64,000 bases of DNA. It comes from Desulfopila aestuarii DSM 18488 (GTDB taxonomy: Bacteria > Desulfobacterota > Desulfobulbia > Desulfobulbales > Desulfocapsaceae). The notes below the pieces were generated by a model. That model saw only the letters and a list, made by a program, of their open reading frames with translations. It was not told where the DNA came from and searched no databases. Position 1 is the stretch's first letter. Every line of letters begins with the position of its first letter. Position numbers and translations under genes: made by a program. The stretch covers positions 1-64,000 of the forward strand of contig CAMBBS010000024.1 in NCBI GenBank assembly GCA_945863875.1. The letters are read 5' to 3'. This document shows positions 7,612 through 16,563 of this stretch, in pieces.

Positions 7612-9279
7612 ATGTACACGTTATTTTATAATTTAAAAACCAAGCCATTTGCCATGAATACCGACCCGTCTTTTGCGTGGATTGGTGAAAAACAGCAGGA
7701 AGCCTTGGCCAGACTGCGTCGCGGAATAGTGGAGACGACAGGTTTTCAGCTTGTAACCGGAGCCGCCGGGACCGGCAAGACAACGCTGCTGCAGGCCCTG
7801 ACGGCACGTCTGGACCGGGATATTGCCTGGGCGGTTATTGACGAGCCGAGCATGGAAAGGATCGATTTTTATAATGCCATTGCCGGAAAGTTTGGTGTGC
7901 AGGAGTCGTTTACTTCAAAGGTGCAGTTTCTTCTGCAATTCCGTCAATTTTTACATCAGGCCGCTGGCGAGAAGAAAAAGGTGCTGTTGCTGCTTGATAA
8001 CTGTCACCTCCTGCCGCAGGAGATGCTCGAAGACCTGCGCCTGCTCGCCAATATTGAAAATGCCGGAGTGAAGCTGATGCAGATATTTTTCTTCGGGCAA
8101 CCCGAATGCAAAGATATGCTCATGCAGCCGAAGAATAGGGCGGTGATGCAGCGTTTGACCCATGTCGCAGAATTGCTGCCCTTGAACGTCACGGAAACCG
8201 GTGACTATATCCGCCACCGGCTGAAAATTGCCGGTACAGAGGAACCATTGTTTACCGCCCAGGCGGTGCAGATGGTGCATCGTTATGCCCAGGGCAATCC
8301 GCGCCGGATCAACGCGCTTTGCGACGAGGCTTTGGCCGCTGGAGCAGTGCAGGGTGTAAAGAGCATTGACGCGAAGAGTATTGCCGCCTGTGCGAACCAG
8401 TTGACACCCGGACCTGTCCGGCGACCGAGCTCCTTTACCGGGGCTGGTCTTACATCGCACCCTTCACACAGCTGGGCCAGGTATGGCCTCGGCCTCTTGG
8501 TTCTTTGCCTGGTTGGCATCGCTTTCTGGTGGCCAAGGGGGGATTCTTTGCAGACTGTGCAGCAGGCTCCGCCGGAGACGGCAAGGACGCCGCAGGTGGT
8601 GGTGCCGCTCGCGGTGCCGCCGGTGGAGGTGCCGAAGTTGCAGGACGTGTCGCCGATCAGCCCCCTGCCTCCGGTGATGACCTATAAGGATGATGTTAGT
8701 GCGACGAAGCCTCCGGAAAAAAGTGAAGTGAAGCCTCCGGAGGCGGCGGTTGCCACGACGCCGATAGGTACCGAGGTGGCGGACCTGCCCCCCGGAGAAA
8801 CAGCCGCCGCAGTCGTCGCCGCCCCGGCAGGGGAACCGCAGGCGCTTGCCGCCCCGGGTGCGGGACAACCGGAGGGAACGCCGGAAACCACGGCGGTGGC
8901 CGGGGCTCCATTGCAGCAAGAGCTGACGACGATGGAGCCGCGTATGATACGCCTGCCGATCCATTCGAATTCCCTTGAACTGACGGCTGCCGCGCGAAAT
9001 GAGCTGGACGGTTTTGTTGAAAAACTACACGATTATCCCCGGGCGAAGCTTGTCGTAAAAGGCTTTGTCTCGGCACAAGAAAATTCCCCGGCGAACACCA
9101 AATTGTCTGAAGACCGGGCGATGCATGTGCAGAAAATTTTACTGGCCAAAGGAATCGACGCCAAGCGCATTGAGGTGGTGGGCATGGGCAACCAAGAGCC
9201 GATCGCCTCGAATACGACCAGCGCAGGGCGAAAGAAAAATCGGCGGGTGGAGGTGCTGGTTATCCATGACGGCATCTGA
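7612..9279 (+). CDS. ExeA/GspA-like AAA ATPase fused to periplasmic OmpA-like domain
   Basis: The protein is about 555 aa. Residues 1-270 form an ExeA/GspA-type AAA ATPase: MYTLFYNLKTKPFAMNTDPS is the usual opening, the P-loop is GAAGTGKTT (50-58), and Walker B is VLLLLDNCHLL. A single transmembrane helix (LGLLVLCLVGIAFWW, near 290) is followed by a roughly 120-residue Pro/Ala/Glu-rich linker. The end is an OmpA C-terminal peptidoglycan-binding domain (LSEDRAMHVQKILLAKGIDA, then GRKKNRRVEVLVI). The architecture spans cytoplasm to cell wall, fitting a role in opening peptidoglycan for an envelope machine. GspA/ExeA normally uses a different peptidoglycan-binding domain. The start at 7612 has a GGAAGGTG ribosome site; the 31 upstream codons in the ORF track are not family-like. 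Confidence 0.85.
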   Translation: MYTLFYNLKTKPFAMNTDPSFAWIGEKQQEALARLRRGIVETTGFQLVTGAAGTGKTTLLQALTARLDRDIAWAVIDEPSMERIDFYNAIAGKFGVQESFTSKVQFLLQFRQFLHQAAGEKKKVLLLLDNCHLLPQEMLEDLRLLANIENAGVKLMQIFFFGQPECKDMLMQPKNRAVMQRLTHVAELLPLNVTETGDYIRHRLKIAGTEEPLFTAQAVQMVHRYAQGNPRRINALCDEALAAGAVQGVKSIDAKSIAACANQLTPGPVRRPSSFTGAGLTSHPSHSWARYGLGLLVLCLVGIAFWWPRGDSLQTVQQAPPETARTPQVVVPLAVPPVEVPKLQDVSPISPLPPVMTYKDDVSATKPPEKSEVKPPEAAVATTPIGTEVADLPPGETAAAVVAAPAGEPQALAAPGAGQPEGTPETTAVAGAPLQQELTTMEPRMIRLPIHSNSLELTAAARNELDGFVEKLHDYPRAKLVVKGFVSAQENSPANTKLSEDRAMHVQKILLAKGIDAKRIEVVGMGNQEPIASNTTSAGRKKNRRVEVLVIHDGI

Positions 9280-9303
9280 GCCGGCGGGGGAGGGGCGCGG
9301 CCG

Positions 9304-10431
9304 TCACTTGTTCCGGCGTACCTGCCGTGAGACGGCGACGAGGTTTTCCTCCAGCAGCCGGTAATTGACATCCAGGTCATGGTTGCGGCGGATATGTTCG
9401 CCAGCGGCCGTTGCCAGCGCCTGTCTTTTTTCGGGCCCGTCGATCAGGCACTGGATATGACCGGTGAAGCGGGACGGTTCGGCCGCCGGCGAGAGCAGCC
9501 CGGTCCGGCCGTGCACAACGGCCTCGCCGCCGCCCCAGTCGCCGCAGGCGACCACCGGCAGCCCGCAGGACTGGGCCTCGAGGTAGACCAGGCCAAGCGA
9601 TTCTTCAATGCCGGGAAAGGCGAAAATATCGGCGGCGCTGTAATACCGATACAGCGCGTCGCGGGCTATCTTGCCGGTAAAAACGACCCGGTTGGGCAGA
9701 AGTGCGACGGCCTTTCTTTCAAGGTGCTGCCTGCCGCTGCCGTCCCCGGCTATGATGAGTCGAAGGGACAGGCCGCGCTGGACAAGGTCGCTGCACGCAT
9801 CGATGACCGCTTCGATGCCCCTGGTCTTCACGCCGGACCGCATCATCGCCGCGGTCATGACTATTGTCTCACCACTGATCGCCCATTTCTGGCGTAACCT
9901 CTCTCTCCAGTCCGGGGAAAATTCGAACAAGCGGGGATGAATGCCCGGGGCCGTATAGCTGAGGCGGTCGTCCGGCAACAGCCTCTTCAGGTTGGTCAGG
10001 TCCCTTTTTTTATTGGTGAAAACATGGTCGGCTGTCTGCAGAACCTTCCTGTTGAGGAGAAACCCCGGCAGGGTTTTCAGGTGCTTGCGTCGTTTTGTCG
10101 AGTAGATCCCCTGGAAAATCACATAGGGGATGCCGAGCCTTTTGCTGCACATTGCCCCGAGGAGATCCGGGGCCTTGTAGTAGGAATGATACGTGAGCCA
10201 GAGATCCGGCGGTGCAAGAGCGGTGTCCCGTAAGATGCTGTTTTTCTCACGCAGCAGTCGAAGCAGGGTCAAAGGGTGATAGTAGATCCAGCGGCAGCGG
10301 AGTCTGCTCGCCAGGGCGATGTCGTGCCCCCGGCCGGCCAGATAGCTGTACAGTTCGGTGCCGGTGACCAGATCCCCCGAAGGGTTGGCGTGGTCCAGGG
10401 GCTTAAACGGCATGTAGTAGGCGATCTTCAT
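9304..10431 (-). CDS. Glycosyltransferase family 4 protein
   Basis: The protein has the two Rossmann domains of GT-B enzymes, beginning MKIAYYMPFKPLDHANPSGD and carrying the C-terminal E-x7-E signature of GT4 retaining enzymes in FAFPGIEESLGLVYLEAQSCGLP. ARDALYRYYSAADIF precedes it as expected. It acts in the cytoplasm on a nucleotide sugar, probably in LPS core or O-glycan assembly. I place the start at the ATG 10431, since the 32 extra codons in the ORF track are Cys/Thr-rich and unlike the family. It is convergent with the ExeA-OmpA gene, with only 24 bases between stops, and divergent from the next glycosyltransferase gene. Confidence 0.85.
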   Translation of the reverse strand: MKIAYYMPFKPLDHANPSGDLVTGTELYSYLAGRGHDIALASRLRCRWIYYHPLTLLRLLREKNSILRDTALAPPDLWLTYHSYYKAPDLLGAMCSKRLGIPYVIFQGIYSTKRRKHLKTLPGFLLNRKVLQTADHVFTNKKRDLTNLKRLLPDDRLSYTAPGIHPRLFEFSPDWRERLRQKWAISGETIVMTAAMMRSGVKTRGIEAVIDACSDLVQRGLSLRLIIAGDGSGRQHLERKAVALLPNRVVFTGKIARDALYRYYSAADIFAFPGIEESLGLVYLEAQSCGLPVVACGDWGGGEAVVHGRTGLLSPAAEPSRFTGHIQCLIDGPEKRQALATAAGEHIRRNHDLDVNYRLLEENLVAVSRQVRRNK

Positions 10432-10623
10432 AACTTTTTCGTCAGGTTGCCGGCTGAGCAGGCTGGCCACCTTTTGCCGAGGGGTGAAACAGGTTGAAAA
10501 ACATGTTGTATTGGTGCAGAAAACCAAATATTCTGAGATATTGCATTGATTTTCTGCGGCTGTTGATCGGCTGAAGTCGTCTCACCATGACCGCACCTGT
10601 AACATTTCCCCGGGAGGGTTGCC

Positions 10624-11805
10624 ATGCCGCAGACGGTTCGGCTCGACGTTTTAATTTATGCCCATGATGGCCGCGGTCTCGGCCACGCCGGCCGCAGTAT
10701 CGGCATCGGCATGGCCCTGCGTCGACTCTACCCCGACCTGAAGGTTCTTTTTGTCTCGGGCTGCAGTCTTGCCCAGGAGTTGATCGGTGCGGCGCCTCTC
10801 GACTGGCTGAAACTGCCCTCCTACGAAACCAGGGTAATCGAGGGAAAATCAATCGGCATCCATGGCAAATCAATGTTTTCCGATGGGGAGCTCGGCCAAT
10901 TCCGGGCACGGGAGCTGGCCCAGCTGGTCTCCCTGTACCGGCCGAGACTGGTGCTGGTTGATCATACCCCGCAGGGCAAGCACAGGGAGCTCGTCGCGGC
11001 TCTTTCTGCCGGGAGTGGCGGCGATACCCGGTGGATCCTCGGCGTGCGCGGCGTGGTCGGGGCGGTGCTCCAGGCCCGCTCCGGGCTGGCCCGGGAGCTG
11101 TTCAGGGCGCATTACCATGGCCTGCTCTGGTACGGCGATGCGCTGGTGCTCGGCGCATCGCACTGCGAGCAGCTGCGCCTGCACTATGACACGGAGCCGG
11201 TGGAGTGCGGCTATGTCCTGCGGCTGGCCGAGCTCGCCCGGTGGGAGGGACGTGTTCCGGGGCCGGAAGAGCCGGTGGCGGGGGCTATCTCCATTCCCTG
11301 GCTTGGCGAAAACTCCCTCGACTTCCTGGTGCTTCTGGCCGGGGTGTTGCAGAAAATACCCGAATCCTATGGCCGCTGGTGGCTTTTTGTCAATATAGAC
11401 CCCTCCACGGCGGCCGGGCAAAGGCTCGGGGCGCTCTTTGCCTCAATGCATAACTGCCGGCTGGAGCCTCCGGGACGAACCTATGCCGCCGTCCTGCTGC
11501 AGGCCAGGACCGCACTCATCTATGGCGGCTATAATAGCCTTATGGACGTGCTGCATGCCGGGATTCCGGCCGTGGTTGTGCTTCGTGACATGCAGGACGA
11601 AGAGCAGCAGCTTCATCTGCACAAGCTGCAGGAGGTTGCCGGCGAGGCGCTTGCGACGGTTTCTGAAACCGGGGTTACCGCCGAGGGGCTTGAGAGGCTG
11701 TTGCTGGCCAACCTGCAGCGGGGCGCACTGCCCTCGGTCGTTCTCAACACCGACGGCGCCGCGTGTGCGGCAAAGTATCTGCATGGCCTGCTTTCCTGGG
11801 GGTAA
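10624..11805 (+). CDS. GT28/MurG-like predicted glycosyltransferase
   Basis: The 393-aa protein starts LDVLIYAHDGRGLGHAGRSIGIGMALRR, the GxGH opening of MurG/COG4671-type GT-B glycosyltransferases. Near residue 300 it shows IYGGYNSLMDVLHAGIPAVVVLR followed by EEQQLHLHKL, matching the C-terminal donor-binding region (GGYNS...P...EQ..R/H). It has no membrane helix. A good ribosome site (gggagg) precedes the ATG. It is divergent from the GT4 gene, so both may share a promoter region of about 190 bases. The acceptor and the sugar are unknown. Confidence 0.75.
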   Translation: MPQTVRLDVLIYAHDGRGLGHAGRSIGIGMALRRLYPDLKVLFVSGCSLAQELIGAAPLDWLKLPSYETRVIEGKSIGIHGKSMFSDGELGQFRARELAQLVSLYRPRLVLVDHTPQGKHRELVAALSAGSGGDTRWILGVRGVVGAVLQARSGLARELFRAHYHGLLWYGDALVLGASHCEQLRLHYDTEPVECGYVLRLAELARWEGRVPGPEEPVAGAISIPWLGENSLDFLVLLAGVLQKIPESYGRWWLFVNIDPSTAAGQRLGALFASMHNCRLEPPGRTYAAVLLQARTALIYGGYNSLMDVLHAGIPAVVVLRDMQDEEQQLHLHKLQEVAGEALATVSETGVTAEGLERLLLANLQRGALPSVVLNTDGAACAAKYLHGLLSWG

Positions 11806-11850
11806 CCTTCCGCCCGCCGTCATTCCGGGCTTGATGCGGAATCCATGTTT

Positions 11851-12243
11851 TTAAGGGTTGCGAAAGGCGCCGTCATCCACCTTGGCAAGGAACACTTTTG
11901 TGCATATCAACACGTTTCTCGAGGTATCGCCCGCCTGGATACGCAGCAGTCCCTCCCGGATGATGATTTTTTTCAGCAGCTCCCGGCCGTTTGACTGATT
12001 GTAGTAGATATCCGAGTCGAGAATGTCCTTGATGTTTTCCGGCTCGACCTTGTCGATGATCAGCTGGATACCAAGGTTGAGGAACGAATCCTTGATCTGC
12101 AGAAGTTCGTTTTCCAGGCCGAGGATGCCCTGCTTGGAGACGAGTTCCGACAATTTTTTCAATTGCAGAACGAGGGGCACCAGGGATTCCTGGTCTTCAA
12201 GGCTGCACGATGCCTTTGCGGCAAGGGCTAAGTCGCGTATCAT
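11851..12243 (-). CDS. Soluble MotA-cytoplasmic-domain-like protein
   Basis: This 130-aa protein has no transmembrane segment, yet its text reads like the cytoplasmic parts of the flagellar stator MotA joined together. LKKLSELVSKQGILGLENELLQIKDSFLNLGIQLIID resembles the first MotA cytoplasmic region, and EGLLRIQAGDTSRNVL resembles the post-TM4 EGLLAIQAGENPR motif. The two transmembrane helices that normally separate these are missing. It may therefore be a degenerate or repurposed MotA fragment, perhaps binding FliG or acting as a decoy. The ATG at 12243 has a good ribosome site (aaagga), which argues for a live gene. No other flagellar gene is in the window. The resemblance is by eye. Confidence 0.55.
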   Translation of the reverse strand: MIRDLALAAKASCSLEDQESLVPLVLQLKKLSELVSKQGILGLENELLQIKDSFLNLGIQLIIDKVEPENIKDILDSDIYYNQSNGRELLKKIIIREGLLRIQAGDTSRNVLICTKVFLAKVDDGAFRNP

Positions 12244-12565
12244 AATTGTCCTTTGTTGGTCTCTGGTTAACGGTCCTTGTTCGGCGGCTTTTTTGCGGGA
12301 GGCCGGCCTATCTTACCCGTTTTTGTCTGAACAGGAAAGCCGGCTTTTTACGGGTTCGGCAATCTTTCTCCGTCACTGCCTTCCTTTCTTTTTATCACTT
12401 CCCCCATCTGGCCCAGACCTCTTTTTCGAAAAAAGTTACAAAACTGTAATAAATAAAAACTCAATACTGCAAAAATGAAATAAAAATACCAGCCAATTCC
12501 GGGTGTAGGTCTCGATTGCTTGTGCAACATCTTGATAAAATAGGTGATATTTAGTTTCCAGCCAT

Positions 12566-12582
12566 CTGGCATAAGTCTTGTA
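12566..12582 (+). promoter_or_regulatory. Sigma54-type -24/-12 promoter upstream of amt
   Basis: CTGGCATAAGTCTTGTA matches the sigma54 consensus YTGGCACGrNNNTTGCW with the GG and TTG elements correctly spaced. Nitrogen genes such as amt-glnK are commonly sigma54/NtrC controlled, so position and pattern agree. It lies about 100 bases before the GTG start. The whole 12244-12681 gap otherwise shows no gene. Confidence 0.6.
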
Positions 12583-12681
12583 ATACGTGAAGGCAGGTAC
12601 CGAAGTGGAGTGAAGACGATGTTGTTACATTGATGCTCTGTATTGAACGAAGAGGGATGTATAAATTAAAGGAGGAGTAAA

Positions 12682-14019
12682 GTGAACGAAAAAATGAAGT
12701 ATCGAAAGTATTGGGGTCTGGCTGTTTTTCTGGCAGCAACGGCCGTGGCCGTACCGGCCTTGGCTGAGGAAGCAAATTTAAAAGATACCGTGGTGCAGCT
12801 GGCCTATTCGGTTGATACCTTTTACTTCCTCATGACCGGTGCCCTGGTCATGTGGATGGCCGCCGGTTTTACCATGCTCGAAGCCGGTCTGGTGCGCAGT
12901 AAAAACACCGTGGAGATTTTAACGAAAAACGTTGCGCTCTATGCAATCGCCTGCATCACGTATATGCTGGTCGGTTATAACATAATGTACGGTGACAGCA
13001 TCAACACCATTATTCCCGGACTCAGCTTCCTGCTCGGGGCGGACCATACCGTCGAGGAAGTCCTGAAAAGTAATGGAGAAATCTACTATTCGTCCCTTGC
13101 CGATTTCTTTTTCCAGGTGGTCTTTGTTGCGACGGCCATGTCAATTGTCTCCGGTGCCGTTGCCGAACGGATGAAGCTCTGGGCATTCCTGGCCTTTGCC
13201 GTGGTCATGACCGGCTTTATTTATCCGGTCCAGGGCTTCTGGAAATGGGGCGGTGGTTTTCTTGACGCCCTCGGCTTTTTGGACTTTGCCGGTTCCGGAG
13301 TTGTCCATTTATGCGGTGCTTCTGCAGCCATAGCCGGTGTCCTTCTGCTTGGCGCACGAAAGGGAAAATATGTCGGTGGCAGGATTAAGGCCATTCCCGG
13401 GGCCAACCTGCCGATAGCCACCCTGGGCACCCTGATTCTCTGGCTGGGATGGTTCGGTTTTAATGGCGGCTCGGAGCTGAAAATAAGTGATGTGACCGAG
13501 GCCAACGCGGTTGCCATGGTCTTTGTCAATACCAATACCGCCGCGGCCGGTGGCCTGGTCGCCGCTCTCATGCTGTCCAGGGCCTGGTTCGGCAAGGCCG
13601 ATCTGACGATGGCCCTGAACGGGGCGCTGGCCGGTCTGGTGGCGATTACCGCCGAACCCCTGACGCCGACACCTCTGGTGGCGACTCTGGTCGGCGCTAT
13701 CGGCGGCCTGCTCGTCGTCACGGCGATCATCTGTATCGACAAGGCGAAAATTGACGATCCGGTCGGGGCTATTTCCGTCCATGGGGTCTGCGGCATCTGG
13801 GGTCTGCTGGCCGCCGCCTTCACCAATCCGGAAGGATCGCTCATCGCGCAGCTGACAGGGATCGTGGTGATCTTCGCCTGGGTTTTCGGCACAAGCCTTG
13901 TCACCTGGTTCATTATCAAGGCCGTTATGGGGATTCGGGTCAGTGAAGAAGAAGAGATGGAAGGCGTCGATGTTGCGGAATGCGGTCTGGCTGCATATCC
14001 TGAGTTTACTAAAGAATAG
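12682..14019 (+). CDS. amt: Ammonium transporter
   Basis: The 445-aa protein has an N-terminal signal-like segment (LAVFLAATAVAVPALA) and eleven hydrophobic helices of the Amt/MEP/Rh family. The twin pore histidines are visible in GVVHLCGASAAIAG and AISVHGVCGIWG. It conducts ammonium/ammonia across the inner membrane. The GTG start is chosen because AAAGGAGGAG lies seven bases upstream. The gene is followed after 15 bases by the PII gene, the classic amt-glnK pair in which GlnK plugs Amt when nitrogen is ample. A sigma54-type promoter lies upstream. Confidence 0.95.
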   Translation: MNEKMKYRKYWGLAVFLAATAVAVPALAEEANLKDTVVQLAYSVDTFYFLMTGALVMWMAAGFTMLEAGLVRSKNTVEILTKNVALYAIACITYMLVGYNIMYGDSINTIIPGLSFLLGADHTVEEVLKSNGEIYYSSLADFFFQVVFVATAMSIVSGAVAERMKLWAFLAFAVVMTGFIYPVQGFWKWGGGFLDALGFLDFAGSGVVHLCGASAAIAGVLLLGARKGKYVGGRIKAIPGANLPIATLGTLILWLGWFGFNGGSELKISDVTEANAVAMVFVNTNTAAAGGLVAALMLSRAWFGKADLTMALNGALAGLVAITAEPLTPTPLVATLVGAIGGLLVVTAIICIDKAKIDDPVGAISVHGVCGIWGLLAAAFTNPEGSLIAQLTGIVVIFAWVFGTSLVTWFIIKAVMGIRVSEEEEMEGVDVAECGLAAYPEFTKE

Positions 14020-14373
<354 letters not shown>

Positions 14374-14457
14374 CACCGTACAGGCTGTTTTCCGTTGACC
14401 CGGGCCGGTCTGCCCTGAACTCAGCCATGACAAGGTCAGGCGGTTAAGCGTCATCTG

Positions 14458-14508
14458 AAGGAGCCTTCCTCCTGCGACAAAGTCGCAGAAGGAAGGCTCC
14501 TTTTTTTT
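14458..14508 (+). terminator. Rho-independent terminator after amt-glnK
   Basis: A near-perfect inverted repeat (GGAGCCTTCC...GCGAC / GTCGC...GGAAGGCTCC) with a three-base AAA loop is followed by eight T residues. It ends the amt-glnK transcript. Confidence 0.9.
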
Positions 14509-14529
14509 GTTGTAATCTTCCGCTGTTAA

Positions 14530-14571
14530 TGATAATTATTCTTGACAGCCGGTCCTGCTTTTGGATATATG
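14530..14571 (+). promoter_or_regulatory. Sigma70-like promoter with overlapping Fur-like box, upstream of DUF4492-cydAB
   Basis: A perfect -35 TTGACA (14542-14547) is spaced 18 bases from TATATG (14566-14571). TGATAATTATTCTTG (14530-14544), which overlaps the -35, keeps 11 of the 14 positions of the Fur half-site pair TGATAAT-N-ATTATCA. It is the only promoter-like pattern before the oxidase operon. Iron or redox control is an inference. Confidence 0.45.
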
Positions 14572-14625
14572 TGAAGATCTTGCAGGCCATCCGTGACAAG
14601 AAGTGCATTCTCGTGTTTTTTGTTG

Positions 14626-14688
14626 TTTAGTGCCTTACAGAATAGTATCTTTTTTTGGCCGGAAAATATTCTGCGAAAGGCACTAACC
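14626..14688 (+). repeat. Palindromic repeat element, copy A
   Basis: The arms TTTAGTGCCTTACAGAATA and TATTCTGCGAAAGGCACTAA are inverted copies about 20 bases apart, lying in the leader of the cytochrome bd operon. The same core, TTTAG(T)(A/G)CCTTACAGA, recurs at 45297-45360 and 54359-54378, so this is a dispersed element and not only a local hairpin. Confidence 0.55.
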
Positions 14689-14784
14689 CCGGCGTATTTT
14701 CCGTTTACCGCGGTTGGTCGAGGTATCCAAAAGCTCTTGATAAAACGAACGAGGCAGGGGTTGCCGGAGTTGCTGAGGAATACT

Positions 14785-15012
14785 ATGGTATTGCCTACTT
14801 TTTTGAAAGTATATCGATTTTATCTGGACGGCTTTAAAAGAATGACCGTCGGCAGAACTTTATGGAAGATTATTTTCATAAAGCTGCTTGTCATGTTTGC
14901 CGTTTTGAAGCTGTTCTTTTTTCCAAATTTCTTGCAGACAAACTTTTCGACCGATGAACAAAGGGCCGATCATGTCATCCAGCAGTTGACCGGATCGGAA
15001 CAAAATAAATAA
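14785..15012 (+). CDS. DUF4492 family small membrane protein
   Basis: The ORF track begins at 14593, but the family-like part starts at the ATG 14785, preceded by GAGGAA. The 75-aa product reads FLKVYRFYLDGFKRMTVGRTLWKIIFIKLLVMFAVLKLFFFPNFLQTNF, the single-helix DUF4492 pattern. DUF4492 genes are typically placed just before cydAB, as here (17 bases), so a role in assembly or stability of cytochrome bd is likely though not proven. The upstream 110 bases of ORF overlap the palindromic element and are not conserved-looking. Confidence 0.85.
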   Translation: MVLPTFLKVYRFYLDGFKRMTVGRTLWKIIFIKLLVMFAVLKLFFFPNFLQTNFSTDEQRADHVIQQLTGSEQNK

Positions 15013-15029
15013 TTACGGAGGACCTTGTA

Positions 15030-16562
15030 ATGGGTGAAATAGATCTGGCCACGGTGAACTGGGCGAGGGCACAGTTTATCCTGACTGCGATGTATCACTG
15101 GCTTTTTGTCCCGATCACCTTGGGGCTGTCGTTTCTTTGCGCGTTTTTTGAATCGATGTACGTGCGCACCGGAAAGGAAGAGTGGAAGCATCTCACTAAA
15201 TTCTGGATGACACTGTTCGGTATCAATTTTGCCATTGGTGTCGCGACGGGTATCATCCTGGAATTTGAATTCGGCACCAACTGGTCAAACTATTCCTGGA
15301 TGGTGGGTGATATCTTCGGTGCCCCGCTGGCAATTGAAGGTATATTTGCCTTTTTCCTCGAAGCGACCTTTTTTGCGGTGATGTTTTTTGGCTGGGAGCG
15401 CACGTCCAAGGGGTTCCATCTCTTTTCCACCTGGATGGTTGCCATCGGTTCCAATCTTTCCGCCCTGTGGATTCTTGTTGCCAACGGCTGGATGCAATAT
15501 CCGGTCGGTATGGCCTTTAACCCCGAGAATGCGCGTTTCGAGATGCAGAATTTCTGGGAGGTGCTTTTCTCCCCGGTGGCCATTGCCAAATTTACCCATA
15601 CTACCAGCTCAAGCTTCGTCGTCGGCGCGCTGTTTGTCATCACTATTTCGTCCTATTATCTGCTCAAGGGGCGGCATGTGGATATGGCGAAAAAATCGAT
15701 CATCGTCGCCTCGGTTTTTGGTCTGCTTTCCTCGCTGTTTGCCGCCTTTACCGGAGATGAATCCGCGTATGCCAATGCCTACACGCAACCGATGAAGCTG
15801 GCCGCCTATGAAGGGCTTTTTACAGGATCGAAGGGTGCGGATCTCGTCGCTCTGGGCCTGTTGACCAGCGGCAAGAAAGTTGGTGACGGGCAGGATCCGT
15901 TTGCCTTTGAGGTCTCCATCCCCAGGGGGCTGTCCCTCATGGCCAAGCGTGATGTAAATGCCTTTGTCCCGGGCATCGAAGACCTCGTCTATGGCAATGA
16001 GGCGGAGGGCATCATGTCTGTTGCCGAGAAGATGGAGAAAGGCAAGGCGGCCATCGCCGATCTGGCCGCGATGAAGCAGGCCGGTAAGGCCGGCGATGAA
16101 CCGGCGAAAACCGCGGCCCTGGAGAGATTCCTGGTGAATCAGGACTATCTCGGCTTCGGCTATCTCGATACGCCGGAGGAAAGTGTGCCGCCGGTGGCGA
16201 CCACCTATTATTCTTTTCATACGATGGTCTATCTGGGCACCTTTTTCATCCTGCTGACCCTGCTCTATCTCTACTATTCTTACAAGGACACCCTGGAAGA
16301 CAAGAAATGGCTGCTGATGCTCGGAGTCAGCTCTTTTTTCCTGGCATTATTTGCCTCGGAGATGGGCTGGGTTGTAGCTGAAGTCGGCCGTCAGCCCTGG
16401 GCTATTCAGGATATGCTGCCGGTGAAAATGGCCTCGACGAACATTGGCGCCGGGCATGTGCAGGCATCTTTTGCTATCTTCTTCGTATTGTTTACCACCC
16501 TGCTCATTGCTGAGATTAAAATTATGCTGCGGCAGATCAAAATAGGACCGGAGGGCGTGTAA
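15030..16562 (+). CDS. cydA: Cytochrome bd ubiquinol oxidase subunit I
   Basis: The 510-aa polytopic protein opens VNWARAQFILTAMYHWLFVPITLGLSF, which carries the heme b595 ligand histidine, and has the Q-loop start GDESAYANAYTQPMKLAAYEGL and the conserved GWVVAEVGRQPWAIQDMLP. Length matches the long-Q-loop class. The enzyme oxidises quinol and reduces O2 without proton pumping and has high oxygen affinity, which suits oxygen defence in an otherwise anaerobic cell. GGAGG lies before the ATG. It forms an operon with DUF4492, cydB and a 30-aa peptide gene. Confidence 0.95.
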   Translation: MGEIDLATVNWARAQFILTAMYHWLFVPITLGLSFLCAFFESMYVRTGKEEWKHLTKFWMTLFGINFAIGVATGIILEFEFGTNWSNYSWMVGDIFGAPLAIEGIFAFFLEATFFAVMFFGWERTSKGFHLFSTWMVAIGSNLSALWILVANGWMQYPVGMAFNPENARFEMQNFWEVLFSPVAIAKFTHTTSSSFVVGALFVITISSYYLLKGRHVDMAKKSIIVASVFGLLSSLFAAFTGDESAYANAYTQPMKLAAYEGLFTGSKGADLVALGLLTSGKKVGDGQDPFAFEVSIPRGLSLMAKRDVNAFVPGIEDLVYGNEAEGIMSVAEKMEKGKAAIADLAAMKQAGKAGDEPAKTAALERFLVNQDYLGFGYLDTPEESVPPVATTYYSFHTMVYLGTFFILLTLLYLYYSYKDTLEDKKWLLMLGVSSFFLALFASEMGWVVAEVGRQPWAIQDMLPVKMASTNIGAGHVQASFAIFFVLFTTLLIAEIKIMLRQIKIGPEGV

Positions 16563-16563
16563 C

